64,000 nucleotides of DNA from Parerythrobacter jejuensis (GCF_039536765.1 NZ_BAAAZF010000001.1:2232001-2296000); one strand, 5' to 3'. Counted from the stretch's first letter, positions 44,303 to 54,035 are shown. The notes: generated from the letters alone by a model not told the origin. Numbers and translations are program-made.

Positions 44303-45736
44303 TTATGCATTCTCGTGGATGGTCTTGGTCACCGTGCAGGCGGTGACGCCTTCGGCCCCGTCTTCGGAGCCATAGCCGGACCATTTGACCCCGCCAAATG
44401 GTGCATCGGCTGCACTGACACTACCGGCATTGATCCCGACCATTCCAGCCTCGATTTCACTGCTCAACTTTGCGCGACGCTTGGTGTCTTGGGTCCAGGC
44501 ATAGGCGGCCAGGCCGTAGGGCAGGCGGTTGGCCTCCTCCAGCATCGCGTCATAGCCTGACATTGGATTGATGATCGCGACCGGGCCGAAGGGCTCCTCG
44601 TTCATGATTTCGGCATCGGTGGGCACTTCGCTCAGTACAGTTGGCTGGTGGAAGAAGCCCTGGTTGCCGATCCGCTCGCCGCCGGTCAGTAGTTTGGCAC
44701 CCTTATCCTTCGCATCGGCAATCTTGGACTGGATGCCGTCTGGCCCTCGTTCGCTCGCCATCGGGCCCATATCAACACCATCGTCCATCCCGTTGCCGAC
44801 TTTCACAGCTTCGGCCCGCTCCACAAAGCCATCACGGAACCGCTCGAACACGTCCTCTTCTACGAGGAACCGCGTTGGGCTGACACAGACCTGACCGGCA
44901 TTGCGGAACTTGTTGCTGGCCATGGTGTCGAGAGCTTTTTCGACATCCGCATCATTGAACACCAGCACCGGCCCGTGGCCACCAAGCTCCATCGTGGCGA
45001 CTTTCATGTCCTCTGCCGCCAGCTTGGCAAGGTGCTTGCCCACTGCGGTCGATCCGGTGAAAGTGACCTTGCGGATAACCGGGCTACCCAGCAGGTGGCG
45101 GCTGATATCGTCTGGCACGCCGAACACAGCCTGACATACATCGCCGGGCACGCCCGCATCCAGCATTGCCTGCACAATGCCGAGGCCACCGGCTGGGGTC
45201 TCCTCGCTCGGCTTGACGATGACCGAACAGCCCGCCGCCAAGGGCCCGCCGATCTTGCGCATCACGTTGAGGGCAGGGAAATTCCAGGCCGAGAAACCTG
45301 CGACCGGACCAACCGGCTCGTGCCGGACTTCGACCCGTTGGCCATCAGGGCGCACCAGCGTGCGACCATAAAGGCGTTTGCATTCACCGGCATAGAATTC
45401 GAGCAGCATGGCGCAGTAGATCACTTCGCCGGTTGCTTCCTTGACCGGCTTGCCCTGTTCACGGGTGATGGCGGCCCCGATATCTTTGGCCCGTTCGCGG
45501 ATCAGGCCTGCGGCCTTTCGCAGGATCGCCTCGCGCTTGTCGGCATTGGTGGCGCGCCAAGTGGCAAATCCCGTCTTCGCATTTTCGAGCGCGGCGTCCA
45601 GATCGGCAGAAGAGGCTTTGGGCAATCCGGCAATCGCTTCGCCCGTCGCCGGATCCAAGACATCAATCGTCTCACGACCGCTTGTGCCAATGGTTTCGCC
45701 GCCAATCAGCAGGTTTAGATCGGGATAGGTGCTCAT
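44303..45736 (-). CDS. NAD(P)-dependent aldehyde dehydrogenase (succinate-semialdehyde type)
   Basis: A full-length ALDH (477 aa): AWNFPALNVMRKIGGPLAAG, TFTGSTAVGK, the catalytic Glu in MELGGHGPVLVF, and the catalytic Cys in FRNAGQVCVSPTR. The family includes GabD, which oxidises succinate semialdehyde. The specific substrate is not decided by these motifs. Adjacency to frmA suggests a broader aldehyde-detoxification role, inferred from context. Confidence 0.9.
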   Translation of the reverse strand: MSTYPDLNLLIGGETIGTSGRETIDVLDPATGEAIAGLPKASSADLDAALENAKTGFATWRATNADKREAILRKAAGLIRERAKDIGAAITREQGKPVKEATGEVIYCAMLLEFYAGECKRLYGRTLVRPDGQRVEVRHEPVGPVAGFSAWNFPALNVMRKIGGPLAAGCSVIVKPSEETPAGGLGIVQAMLDAGVPGDVCQAVFGVPDDISRHLLGSPVIRKVTFTGSTAVGKHLAKLAAEDMKVATMELGGHGPVLVFNDADVEKALDTMASNKFRNAGQVCVSPTRFLVEEDVFERFRDGFVERAEAVKVGNGMDDGVDMGPMASERGPDGIQSKIADAKDKGAKLLTGGERIGNQGFFHQPTVLSEVPTDAEIMNEEPFGPVAIINPMSGYDAMLEEANRLPYGLAAYAWTQDTKRRAKLSSEIEAGMVGINAGSVSAADAPFGGVKWSGYGSEDGAEGVTACTVTKTIHENA

Positions 45737-45859
45737 CGGGGGTTTTCCTGTGCTGTATGAATCGCTTGCGCCTCACTTGGGCTTCGCAATGCGTCAGGTA
45801 AAGGGGGCGAATGCGATAGGGGCAGCATTCGTTCAGCTTTGCCCCTATAGGATTTGACC

Positions 45860-46234
45860 ATGTTCACTGCTTTGATGTCGATGGCTCTGCTGTTGCAGGC
45901 TTCACCACTTGCGCCTGTAACGGCCCCAGCTCCGACCCCGGCGTCCGCGCTTTCGCTGGAACAGCAAACGGCCTTGCGCTGTTCGGCTGCCTTTTCAATT
46001 GTCGCAGCCCGGCAGCGGGCGGGTGATGCCAAGGCCGGCGCTTATCCTCCCTTGGCAACCCGTGGGCGGGAATTCTTTGTGCGCAGTTCGGCGCAACTGA
46101 TCGACCAGACAGGGCTTTCGCGTGAAGCAATTGCGCAAAAGCTCCGGGCGGAAGCTATCCTGCTCAACCAAGCGGACCGGCTGGATAGTGCGATGCCGGG
46201 ATGCCTCCTTCTGTTGGAAACTTCCGGACTCTAG
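45860..46234 (+). CDS. Small exported hypothetical protein (124 aa)
   Basis: ATG 45860 follows an upstream in-frame TTG at 45854 that I reject. A short hydrophobic start (FTALMSMALLLQASPLAP) looks like a signal peptide, followed by a Pro/Ala-rich stretch. A helical domain follows with CSAAFSIVAARQR and SREAIAQKLRAEA, and a second Cys occurs near the end (AMPGCLLLLE), so the two Cys could pair in the periplasm. No family is recognised. Confidence 0.7.
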   Translation: MFTALMSMALLLQASPLAPVTAPAPTPASALSLEQQTALRCSAAFSIVAARQRAGDAKAGAYPPLATRGREFFVRSSAQLIDQTGLSREAIAQKLRAEAILLNQADRLDSAMPGCLLLLETSGL

Positions 46235-46307
46235 ACTCGTTCAGCTTCAGGTCACTGGAGATGAACTAAACAGCGAATATTCGGAATTTTGACGAGAGGA
46301 GTCGCCA

Positions 46308-46751
46308 ATGCGTTTCCCGATATTTCTGGGCGCATGCGTCCTTATTGCTGCGCCCGTTCCCGCTTTTGCCCAGGATGGCGGGTCTGCGCCTGATGAAGGC
46401 GACCTGTCCGTTTTGACCGAGCGGCTTGCCGATCCTGCAACCCAGTCGCAGATGACCAACCTGCTGACGGCTGTGACACAAGTCTTGCTGGACGTGAAAG
46501 TCGCACCGCTGGCGCAGGCTGTGGCCGAAGCCAGTGGCGATGACAGCATCGTCATCGACCCTGACCAGACCCTGCGTGACCTGGCGCCCGAAGCGGACCA
46601 ATTGCCCGACACGCTTGAACGCGAGATTCCCCGTGCGATGGACCAGATGGCGGGCATGGCCGGTGCGATGGAAGCCATGCTGCCCGCGCTGCGCGAAATG
46701 GCCCTGAAATTCGAACGCGCTATCGAAGATAGTGCACTTTCCCGCCGCTAG
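46308..46751 (+). CDS. Exported hypothetical protein (147 aa)
   Basis: A signal peptide is clear (~1-22, FLGACVLIAAPVPAFAQDGG). The mature part is acidic and helical: LSVLTERLADPATQSQMTNL, LAQAVAEASGDDS, and a Met-rich helix MDQMAGMAGAMEAMLPAL. GAGAGGAG precedes ATG 46308. Many Sphingomonadales genomes have similar short periplasmic proteins. I cannot assign a function. Confidence 0.72.
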   Translation: MRFPIFLGACVLIAAPVPAFAQDGGSAPDEGDLSVLTERLADPATQSQMTNLLTAVTQVLLDVKVAPLAQAVAEASGDDSIVIDPDQTLRDLAPEADQLPDTLEREIPRAMDQMAGMAGAMEAMLPALREMALKFERAIEDSALSRR

Positions 46752-46802
46752 ACGCATTCGCCATATAGACGCTGCGCGCCGCTTGCGGCATGAGCGTTGG
46801 CC

Positions 46803-47474
46803 ATGTGGCGCATCTATCAATTTCCGCTTTGCCCGTTCAGCCGCAAGGTCCGCTTGCTGCTGAGCGAGAAGGGTGTCGGCTATGAATTGTGGCGCGCCGA
46901 TCCGTGGAACGCGGATGACGAATTCTGGGCCATGAACCCCGCCGGCCGCACGCCGGTGCTGCATGATCCGGACAAGAAGGTCAGCCTGTCTGACAGTCGC
47001 GCGATCTGCGAGTATTTCGAAGAAACCGTCGACAAGGCACCGATGATCAATGGCACCGCTGCCAATCGTGCGGAAATCCGCCGGCTGGTGGCGCTGTTTG
47101 ACGAGAATTTCTTCGGTGATGTGACCATGCCGCTGCTGCATGAACGGATGAAGAAGCGGCTCATTTTGCGCCAGCCTCCCGATTCCCGGGTTCTGCGTGA
47201 AGCCATGAAGCTGGCCCATGGCCATCTCGATTATATTGACTGGCTGGTGGACACGCGGCCCTGGCTGGCCGGCCCGCAAATGAGCCTGGCCGATCTTGCC
47301 CTGGCGGCGCAAATCTCCGTCGCCGACTATCTGGGTGGGATCGATTGGGACGGCCATGAACAGGCGCGCAGCTGGTATGCGGTGTTCAAGAGCAGGCCCA
47401 GTTTCGGACCGCTATTGTCGGAACGGATGGAAGTGATTCAGCCGCCCAGCCACTATGCCCTGCTCGACGACTAG
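46803..47474 (+). CDS. Glutathione S-transferase family protein (223 aa)
   Basis: The N-terminal thioredoxin-like domain has YQFPLCPFSRKVRLLLSEKG with a CPFS redox-type site, then NPAGRTPVLHD and the glutathione gamma-glutamyl contact SLSDSRAICEYFEE. The C-terminal helical domain contains GPQMSLADLALAAQISVADY. I start at ATG 46803. The Cys in CPFS is typical of omega/beta-like or stringent-starvation-type GSTs. The substrate is unknown. It lies just upstream of msrB. Confidence 0.88.
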   Translation: MWRIYQFPLCPFSRKVRLLLSEKGVGYELWRADPWNADDEFWAMNPAGRTPVLHDPDKKVSLSDSRAICEYFEETVDKAPMINGTAANRAEIRRLVALFDENFFGDVTMPLLHERMKKRLILRQPPDSRVLREAMKLAHGHLDYIDWLVDTRPWLAGPQMSLADLALAAQISVADYLGGIDWDGHEQARSWYAVFKSRPSFGPLLSERMEVIQPPSHYALLDD

Positions 47475-47525
47475 GGTTGGCGAAGCCCCGTCGCATCACC
47501 ATATTTGCCGGGAAGGAGATTTGCG

Positions 47526-47936
47526 ATGACCGACCCCAAGGCAAAGACACAAAGCGAATGGCGCGAGCAGCTCTCGCCTGAACAATTCCATGTCTTGCGC
47601 GAAGCCGGGACGGAGCGCCCTTTCACTGGCAAATACGACAAGTTCTACGAAGACGGAGAGTACTTCTGTGCCGGCTGCGGCCAGAAGCTGTTTGAAAGCG
47701 ATGCCAAATATAACAGCGGGTGTGGCTGGCCGGCTTTCACAAAGCCCAGTGATGGCGAGTCCGTGGCCGAGCATCGCGATACCACGCATGGCATGATCCG
47801 CACCGAGGTGACCTGCTCCAACTGCGATGGCCATTTGGGCCATGTCTTCCCCGATGGTCCGCAGGATCAGGGCGGCTTGCGCTATTGCATCAACAGCACG
47901 GCGCTCGATTTCGATGGTGGCGGGAAGGACTCGTAA
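47526..47936 (+). CDS. msrB: Peptide-methionine (R)-S-oxide reductase
   Basis: MsrB reduces the R epimer of methionine sulfoxide in proteins. The zinc pairs CAGCG and CSNCDG, the SGCGWPAF block, and the catalytic Cys in RYCINSTAL are present. ATG 47526 is preceded by AAGGAG at seven bases, giving 136 residues. No signal peptide is present, so it is cytoplasmic. The S-specific partner msrA is at 61.8-62.3 kb in this window. Confidence 0.95.
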   Translation: MTDPKAKTQSEWREQLSPEQFHVLREAGTERPFTGKYDKFYEDGEYFCAGCGQKLFESDAKYNSGCGWPAFTKPSDGESVAEHRDTTHGMIRTEVTCSNCDGHLGHVFPDGPQDQGGLRYCINSTALDFDGGGKDS

Positions 47937-48032
47937 TTTCCCGTTCACGGCGGGTTACGCTTCGCCTATGCATGCATGTGATGGGTGGGTGCGCCGGTTC
48001 CGCGCACGGCGTCACAGGGTAGTGCAAGACTA

Positions 48033-50174
48033 ATGGCCAAAAGGGGCAGCCGTCGCAAAGCGGCAAAGAAAGCCAGGAAAGCAGCGTCGGGCAAGCAACC
48101 CGGCAAGTTCGCGCGCTGGGCCAAGCGGATTGTGATCTGGGGCGGAGCGCTGGCGCTGCTTGGCGCCCTGTTCCTGGGCCTCGCCGTGATGTTTGCAGCG
48201 CGCTCGCTGCCCAGTTACAGCCAGCTCAAGGCAACCCAAAACGCCCAGACCATTGTTGTGCGCGCACGCGACGGCTCGGTCATTGTCGAGCTGGGGCCGA
48301 GTTTTGGTCAATGGCTGAACAGCGACGAGATCCCCGGCATCATGAAAGAGGCGATGATCTCGGTCGAGGATCGTCGCTATTACTCGCATTTTGGTGTCGA
48401 CCCGATCCGGCTGACCGGCGCGATCCTGGAGGGGATGACGGGAGAAAAGCGGATCGGCGGGACATCCACGATTACGCAGCAATTGGCGCGCAACGTCTTT
48501 CTCAATTCCAACCGCACGCTCGACCGCAAGCTGCGCGAAGCCGTGCTGGCACTGGCCTTGGAATCAAAATTCTCGAAAGAGCAGATCCTCGAACTCTACC
48601 TCAACAAGGTCTATTTCGGCGGCGGGGCCTACGGTATCGATAGCGCGAGCCGGAAATTCTTCAGCCACCCGGCGACTGAACTGAACACTGCAGAAGCGGC
48701 GATTATCGCGGGGCTGGTCAAGGCACCCAGCCGCTATGCCCCGACGGCCGATGTCGATGCCGCAGTCAACCGGGCCAAAGTCGTGCTGCGCCTGATGCGC
48801 GAGCAAGGCAGGATTACGGCCGAGCAGGCTTCGGTCAATGTCGATACAGTCGACCTGCGGCAGGAAAGCGGACAGAATTCGGTTCGCTATTTCACCGACT
48901 GGGCATTGCCCCAGCTCGACATTTTGTTGCCCGAGACGTTTGAACCGATCGAGGTTTGGACCACCCTCGATGTCGGGATGCAGCGCGCTGCCACCGCGGC
49001 CATCACGTCCAACGCACCATCGGGCGCGCAGGGAGCTTTGGTGAGCCTGGACCGCGACGGGGCGATCCTCGCGCTGGTCGGCGGCAACGACTATGTCGAG
49101 ACCAACTTCAATCGCGCGACAACTGCACTGCGGCAGCCTGGATCAAGCTGGAAACTGTTCGTCTATCTCGCTGCGCTAGAGGCCGGCTACACGCCCGAAG
49201 ACCGTGTCGTGGATACGCCGGTCACCATTGATGGATGGAGCCCGCGCAATTCGGGAGGGAATTACGCTGGCGAAATGAGCCTGCGCAGCGCCTTCGCCTA
49301 TTCCAAGAACACGGTCGCGGCCCAATTGGGCAACGAAGTCGGCTTCGGCACGGTCGCCTCGATGGCGCGGCGCTTTGGCATCACGACCGAAATTTCGACC
49401 TTCCCGGCCATGGTCCTGGGCAGTTCCGAGGTGCGCCTGCTTGATATGACACGCGCTTTCGCCTCGGTCTCTGCAATGGGCGCATCGGTGGAGCCTTATG
49501 GTATTGTCAAAGTAACGACCGCAGAAGGCGAGACGATTTACGAGCGCGATAAGCCTCGCGATGTGAAACTGGTGCCCGACTATGTGGCCGCCGGGATGAC
49601 CGATTTGCTGCAATCGGCGGTCCAGACCGGAACCGGGCGCGCCGCACAGATCGGGCGGCCCGTGGCAGGCAAGACCGGGACGACCAGTTCGAACAAGGAT
49701 GGCTATTTCGTCGGGTTCTCCAGCGGGATCACCACTGGCGTGTGGATGGGTCGTGACGACAATAAAGCCGTCAGCGGCCTGCAAGGCGGGCGCGCACCGG
49801 CTCAGGCATTTTCCGCTTTCATGCGCTTTGCCGTCAAAGACCGCCCGGTCGAGAAATTCGATACCGATTTGAAACTGCCAGAATGGCAGCTGGAGCCGGA
49901 CGACGAATTCTATTTCGGCGATCCGGACGATTACTACTATATCGACGAGCAAGGGAACCTGATCGAGCCGGGCCGTGTCGAGGGACCGCGGGGCGATGGC
50001 TTCCCGATCGAAGGCGAGACCGGGCCCGGTGAAGCCGAACGCCCGCGTCGACCTCCAGAGCCTGCTCCTGATGGCGCAGCGCCTCAGGCAGCAAGTGACG
50101 ATTTCCTCGATCAGGCCACAGGTGGCAGCGAACCTCCGGAAAGTCCGCCACCTGCGCCACCTCCGGGCCAATAA
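48033..50174 (+). CDS. Class A penicillin-binding protein (PBP1A-like)
   Basis: A bifunctional peptidoglycan glycosyltransferase/transpeptidase. A Lys/Arg-rich cytoplasmic start (~1-30) and one membrane helix (~35-58) precede the GT51 domain, with catalytic Glu112 in SVEDRRYYSHFG and GTSTITQQLARNVFL. The transpeptidase domain has SSWK (Ser371), SKN (424-426) and KTG (547-549), all intact. The C-terminal ~90 residues are acidic then Pro-rich and probably disordered. ATG 48033 is chosen because the basic membrane-entry region begins there. A strong hairpin terminator follows. Confidence 0.94.
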   Translation: MAKRGSRRKAAKKARKAASGKQPGKFARWAKRIVIWGGALALLGALFLGLAVMFAARSLPSYSQLKATQNAQTIVVRARDGSVIVELGPSFGQWLNSDEIPGIMKEAMISVEDRRYYSHFGVDPIRLTGAILEGMTGEKRIGGTSTITQQLARNVFLNSNRTLDRKLREAVLALALESKFSKEQILELYLNKVYFGGGAYGIDSASRKFFSHPATELNTAEAAIIAGLVKAPSRYAPTADVDAAVNRAKVVLRLMREQGRITAEQASVNVDTVDLRQESGQNSVRYFTDWALPQLDILLPETFEPIEVWTTLDVGMQRAATAAITSNAPSGAQGALVSLDRDGAILALVGGNDYVETNFNRATTALRQPGSSWKLFVYLAALEAGYTPEDRVVDTPVTIDGWSPRNSGGNYAGEMSLRSAFAYSKNTVAAQLGNEVGFGTVASMARRFGITTEISTFPAMVLGSSEVRLLDMTRAFASVSAMGASVEPYGIVKVTTAEGETIYERDKPRDVKLVPDYVAAGMTDLLQSAVQTGTGRAAQIGRPVAGKTGTTSSNKDGYFVGFSSGITTGVWMGRDDNKAVSGLQGGRAPAQAFSAFMRFAVKDRPVEKFDTDLKLPEWQLEPDDEFYFGDPDDYYYIDEQGNLIEPGRVEGPRGDGFPIEGETGPGEAERPRRPPEPAPDGAAPQAASDDFLDQATGGSEPPESPPPAPPPGQ

Positions 50175-50190
50175 CGCGAAGACATACAAA

Positions 50191-50220
50191 AGCCCCCGCC
50201 AGATCGCTCTGACGGGGGCT
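50191..50220. terminator. Bidirectional rho-independent-like terminator
   Basis: AGCCCCCG and CGGGGGCT form an outer eight-base stem; inside, CAGA/TCTG pairs after one mismatch, closing on a TCGC loop. It lies between the convergent PBP and protease genes. An A-run before it and a TATTT after it give short T tracts on both transcripts. Confidence 0.8.
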
Positions 50221-50258
50221 ATTTCGTGCTCAGGTTTGAGCAGTTCGGTCCGTCGCGA

Positions 50259-51797
50259 TTACTGGATGCGAACGGCAACGTACGAGGCCGGGCGACCTCT
50301 GCGCTGGACCCGCAGCAGCACCGCTTCGCGGTCGGCAGCTTCGGCCTCGCGCACAATCGCTTCCAGATCGGCAACAGTGGAAACCGGCTTGTAGTTCGCA
50401 GTCAGGATGATGTCGCGCCGTTGCAGACCCTTGCGGCCCGCATCCGAATTCGGATTGACGACCGCAATGGCGAGGCCTTCCATATCCGCTTCTACGCCTA
50501 ACTGGCGGGCAATTTGCGGTGTCACAGGCACCACGCCCAAGCCAAGCTTCTCGGCAATCATCTCGCTATCATTGGCGTCGGGCGCCATTTCCTGCGGATC
50601 CTCGTCATTGCCGCTGAACATCTGCGACTGGCGCAATTCATCTTCGCTCGGACGGCGACCGACCGTGACATTGACATTGCGGCGTTGCCCGTCGCGGAAC
50701 AGCTGCACCGGCACAGTTGTGCCCGGTGAAATGTTGGCGATCAGGAAGGACAGGGTCTGGTCCGGCTTCACGTCCTTGCCATCAATTGTCAGGACGATGT
50801 CACCCGGCTCGATACCCGCATTCGAAGCGGCTTCGCCATCGACGACCGATTGCACAAATTCGCCGCGATTCTGCGGCAGGCCGAGCGAATCGGCGACGTC
50901 ATCAGTCACCGGCTGGATTTGCACACCGAGATATCCGCGCTCGATCGAATTGCCATCGCGCAGCTGATCGACGATCGGCTGGGCAATTTCTGCAGGGATG
51001 GCAAAGCCGATGCCCACGCTGCCGCCTGATGGTGAGAAGATCGCATTGTTAATGCCGATCACATTGCCTTCCATATCGAACAGTGGCCCGCCCGAGTTAC
51101 CCCGGTTGATGGAGGCATCGGTCTGGATATAGCGGTCATACGCACCGCCACCTGTATTGCGCAGCACCGCCGAAACGATCCCGCTGGTCACAGTTCCACC
51201 CAGGCCGAAGGGGTTGCCGATGGCAATCACCCAGTCGCCGGCGCGTGCTTCGCTCGAATCGCCGAACTTGACGAAGGGAAACGCCTCGCTGCGATTGACC
51301 TTCAATACGGCCAGGTCCGATTGGGCATCGGCCCCGACCAGTTCGGCCTCGTATTCTGTGCCATCAGGCAGGGTCACGGTGATTTCTTCCACCGTACCGC
51401 GCCCGTTCGGACTGACAACGTGGTTGTTGGTGACGACGTAGCCGTCGGCAGAAATGAAGAATCCAGAACCCAGCGATTGCGCTTCGCGCGTTTGTGGCTG
51501 GTTCTGCTGCTGGCCGCGGCGGCCGAACAGGTCTGCAAACGGCGTGCCCGCAAACGGATTACGATTGCTGACTTCGATCCGCTGCCGGGTCGAGATGTTG
51601 ACGACAGCAGGCTGCAGCTGGGCCGTTAGCTCGGCGAAGCTCTCTGGCGCGCCGGCACGCGGCACGGCGCGCGACATGGCACGATCATCGTTCTGGGCGA
51701 CCTGCGCTCCGGCAGGGTGGCCGGTCAGCAGGGATGCGGTCGCGCCGCCGACCAGCAGCGCGGAGGTAAGGCCATAAGCATAGCGCACGGGTTTCAC
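50259..51797 (-). CDS. DegP/DegQ-type periplasmic serine protease
   Basis: A trypsin-like HtrA protease with two PDZ domains that degrades misfolded envelope proteins. A signal peptide (~1-32) is followed by the protease domain with His126 (TNNHVVS), Asp161 (SDLAVLKV) and Ser235 (GNSGGPLF), an intact triad. PDZ1 (~255-360) contains GYLGVQIQPV; PDZ2 (~420-510) ends in ASYVAVRIQ. I use GTG 51797, preceded by AAGGA. DegP and DegQ cannot be separated by eye. The gene follows hflC on the same strand, a common proteobacterial hflK-hflC-protease order. Confidence 0.92.
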   Translation of the reverse strand: MKPVRYAYGLTSALLVGGATASLLTGHPAGAQVAQNDDRAMSRAVPRAGAPESFAELTAQLQPAVVNISTRQRIEVSNRNPFAGTPFADLFGRRGQQQNQPQTREAQSLGSGFFISADGYVVTNNHVVSPNGRGTVEEITVTLPDGTEYEAELVGADAQSDLAVLKVNRSEAFPFVKFGDSSEARAGDWVIAIGNPFGLGGTVTSGIVSAVLRNTGGGAYDRYIQTDASINRGNSGGPLFDMEGNVIGINNAIFSPSGGSVGIGFAIPAEIAQPIVDQLRDGNSIERGYLGVQIQPVTDDVADSLGLPQNRGEFVQSVVDGEAASNAGIEPGDIVLTIDGKDVKPDQTLSFLIANISPGTTVPVQLFRDGQRRNVNVTVGRRPSEDELRQSQMFSGNDEDPQEMAPDANDSEMIAEKLGLGVVPVTPQIARQLGVEADMEGLAIAVVNPNSDAGRKGLQRRDIILTANYKPVSTVADLEAIVREAEAADREAVLLRVQRRGRPASYVAVRIQ

Positions 51798-51968
51798 GTC
51801 CTCTCGTTCCTTTTCATCTCGTCCGGTGCATGAATATACGCACCGAAAGGCCATCCGGTTTCACGCCGGCCCTTTTTCATTTTGACACGCCGCTATTTCA
51901 ACGCAACGCGCGCTGAACGGCGGTTTAACGACATTTGTAGTCGTCGACCGACCGCCAACCAAGCCCGA

Positions 51969-52814
51969 TCAGCGCCGACCGCGGAATTGCCGCAGATATT
52001 CATTATCCGGCGACAGGATGACAGAACTTTCGGCTTGTCCGCTTTCAAACGTGGTCCGATAACTCTGCATGGCGCGGTAGAAGTCGTAGAAATCCGGGTC
52101 CTTGCCATAAGCTTCGGCATAGGTTCGTGCAGCGGTTGCCTCTGCTTCTGCGCGGATGATCTGAGCATTCTTGCGGCCCTGCGCGCGGATAGTCTCGGCT
52201 TCTTCCTGACGGTCTGCTTCCATTCGCTGGAACGCTGAGTCGAGCGGTGTGCCTTCGGGCAGGTCGGCACGTTTGATCCGAACGTCGATAACCTGTGCGC
52301 CATATTGTCGGGCCTGGGTGTCCAGCGCCTCACGAATATTGCGCATCGCATCGCCACGTTCCGCCGTCAGCAACGAGGAGAAGGGCCGACGGCCGAGTTC
52401 CTGGCGCAGAACCGAGGTCAGGATCGGCTGCAACTGCAGCATCACGTTCTCTTCGGTACCGGCCGTTTCCACCATAAGATCGGGATCGATAATGCGGAAC
52501 CGGGCAAAGGCGTCGACTTGCAGGCGCTGCTGGTCATTCGACAAGACCTGCTGGCGCTCCATATCGAGATCCAGCACCCGCTTGTCGATCATCTGGACGG
52601 TTTCGATCAGCGGGATGCGCAACACCATGCCCGCACCGGTCTGGCCATAGGGCACATCCGGTTTGAACGTGTTCACATTGCGCACCGGTTCACCCGTGCG
52701 AATGATCACCGCCTGCTTGGTCTCGGGCACGATCACGATGCTGGAGGCGAGGAGCCCCAGCAATACGAACACCGCGAGGATCGAGAATTTGTGGTTATTC
52801 CAGAGCGTTTCCAT
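51969..52814 (-). CDS. hflC: Membrane protease regulator HflC
   Basis: HflC forms, with HflK, a large SPFH-domain cage that regulates the FtsH protease in the inner membrane. A single N-terminal membrane helix (~10-30, FSILAVFVLLGLLASSIVIV) is followed by the SPFH domain (VRNVNTFKPDVPYGQTGAGM onward), with VQMIDKRVLDLDMERQQVL. The coiled C-terminal part is rich in Ala/Glu (AQIIRAEAEATAARTYAEA). ATG 52814 overlaps the hflK stop. Confidence 0.95.
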   Translation of the reverse strand: METLWNNHKFSILAVFVLLGLLASSIVIVPETKQAVIIRTGEPVRNVNTFKPDVPYGQTGAGMVLRIPLIETVQMIDKRVLDLDMERQQVLSNDQQRLQVDAFARFRIIDPDLMVETAGTEENVMLQLQPILTSVLRQELGRRPFSSLLTAERGDAMRNIREALDTQARQYGAQVIDVRIKRADLPEGTPLDSAFQRMEADRQEEAETIRAQGRKNAQIIRAEAEATAARTYAEAYGKDPDFYDFYRAMQSYRTTFESGQAESSVILSPDNEYLRQFRGRR

Positions 52815-53962
52815 CACTGGCCTCCTTCAGCGGCCTGGGCATTGGCCTGGCTGCGGCGGCGCACCTCCGGCAAAGGCAGGTATGGCGTTACGCCTTCGGC
52901 TTCGATCACTGTCTTGTCCGTCTTGCTCAACACGCTTTCCATGGTCTCGTAATAGAGCCGGCGCCGCGTCACTTCGGGGGCGAGGCGGTATTCCTCGTAG
53001 ATCTTGTCGAACGAGGCGGCATCACCTTGCGCACGGGCCAGGACCTGCTGGGCAAAGGCGCGGGCGCGGTTGATGTCGGTTTCCGCATTCTGCTGCGCGG
53101 CCGACACGTCCTTGAACGCTTCGATCACCCTTTCGGGCGGATCGGTTTTCTCGATTTCGATACCCTGTACGGCGATGCCGGAGCGATAGGCATCGAGCGT
53201 GGCTTGCATCCGGCTGCGCACGCGCTGTTCGATATCCGCACGGCCAGAGCCTGACAGCACATCATCGAGCTCTTTCTCGGCAACCGAGGCCCGCATGGCG
53301 AATTCGGCAACTTCCTCAACCGTCTCGACAGGCTCTGCGAGCTGATACTTGTATTGCTTCAGGTCCTTGATGTTCCAGCGAATAAGATAAGACAGGTCGA
53401 CCAGGTTCTGGTCTCCGGTCAGAATCAGTTTTTCGCCGCTGGAGCCAACCCGCTCCGACCGGAACGTACTGACATCCATAATATCGACATTCTGGAACGG
53501 CCAAGGCGCGGTGAAATTCAGACCCGGCTGCAATGTGCGCGAGTATTGGCCAAAAGTGCTGACCACGCCCTGTTCCTTGGGGCCGACCTGGTGGACACTG
53601 CTGAAGAACAGCCACGCACCGGCAACGCCGGCGATGATCAGCGGCAGCCAGCTTTTCCCACCGGGGCGCTGGGGCAGGCGGAAATTGGGGCCACCGCCAC
53701 CACCGCCGCCGGAACGACGCGGACCTTCGGGGCCGCGGTTCTTGAAAATATCTTCGATGCTGGCGCTGCGGCGCGGCTCTTCGCCTTTGCCGGGTGGCAA
53801 CCAGGGATTGCGTGGGCCCTTGGAATCGCCGGAAGAAGGTGTGTCGCCTCCTCCGCCTTCTCCTCCGCTCTCTCCATTGCCACTACCATTGGAGCCGCCC
53901 CACGGGCTCTTGCCCGCCATGGCCAAACCGAAACGTCTTCGGAAACTGTCAAATCTTTCCAT
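52814..53962 (-). CDS. hflK: Membrane protease regulator HflK
   Basis: The N-terminal ~105 residues are Gly/Ser/Pro/Arg-rich and disordered (GSGNGESGGEGGG). A membrane helix (~107-125, WLPLIIAGVAGAWLFFSSVH) precedes the SPFH domain, with VVSTFGQYSRTLQPGLNFT and VDLSYLIRWNIKDLKQY. A coiled-coil end contains ARAFAQQVLARAQGDA. ATG 53962 is used; an alternative at 53920 is possible and neither has a strong ribosome site. The divergent mrp gene starts 73 bases away. Confidence 0.93.
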   Translation of the reverse strand: MERFDSFRRRFGLAMAGKSPWGGSNGSGNGESGGEGGGGDTPSSGDSKGPRNPWLPPGKGEEPRRSASIEDIFKNRGPEGPRRSGGGGGGGPNFRLPQRPGGKSWLPLIIAGVAGAWLFFSSVHQVGPKEQGVVSTFGQYSRTLQPGLNFTAPWPFQNVDIMDVSTFRSERVGSSGEKLILTGDQNLVDLSYLIRWNIKDLKQYKYQLAEPVETVEEVAEFAMRASVAEKELDDVLSGSGRADIEQRVRSRMQATLDAYRSGIAVQGIEIEKTDPPERVIEAFKDVSAAQQNAETDINRARAFAQQVLARAQGDAASFDKIYEEYRLAPEVTRRRLYYETMESVLSKTDKTVIEAEGVTPYLPLPEVRRRSQANAQAAEGGQ

Positions 53963-54035
53963 GTCTTTCGTTATAGGGAGCCGGTGCGGGAAAAACAGGG
54001 GTGGCGGCAGCAAAATTGCTGCTAGGGAGCCGCGC

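Noticed and set aside
46266-47357. A 363-codon minus frame opposite the GST and small exported-protein genes
   Set aside because: His/Gln/Arg-rich shadow composition; the plus-strand genes have clear family motifs and signal peptides.
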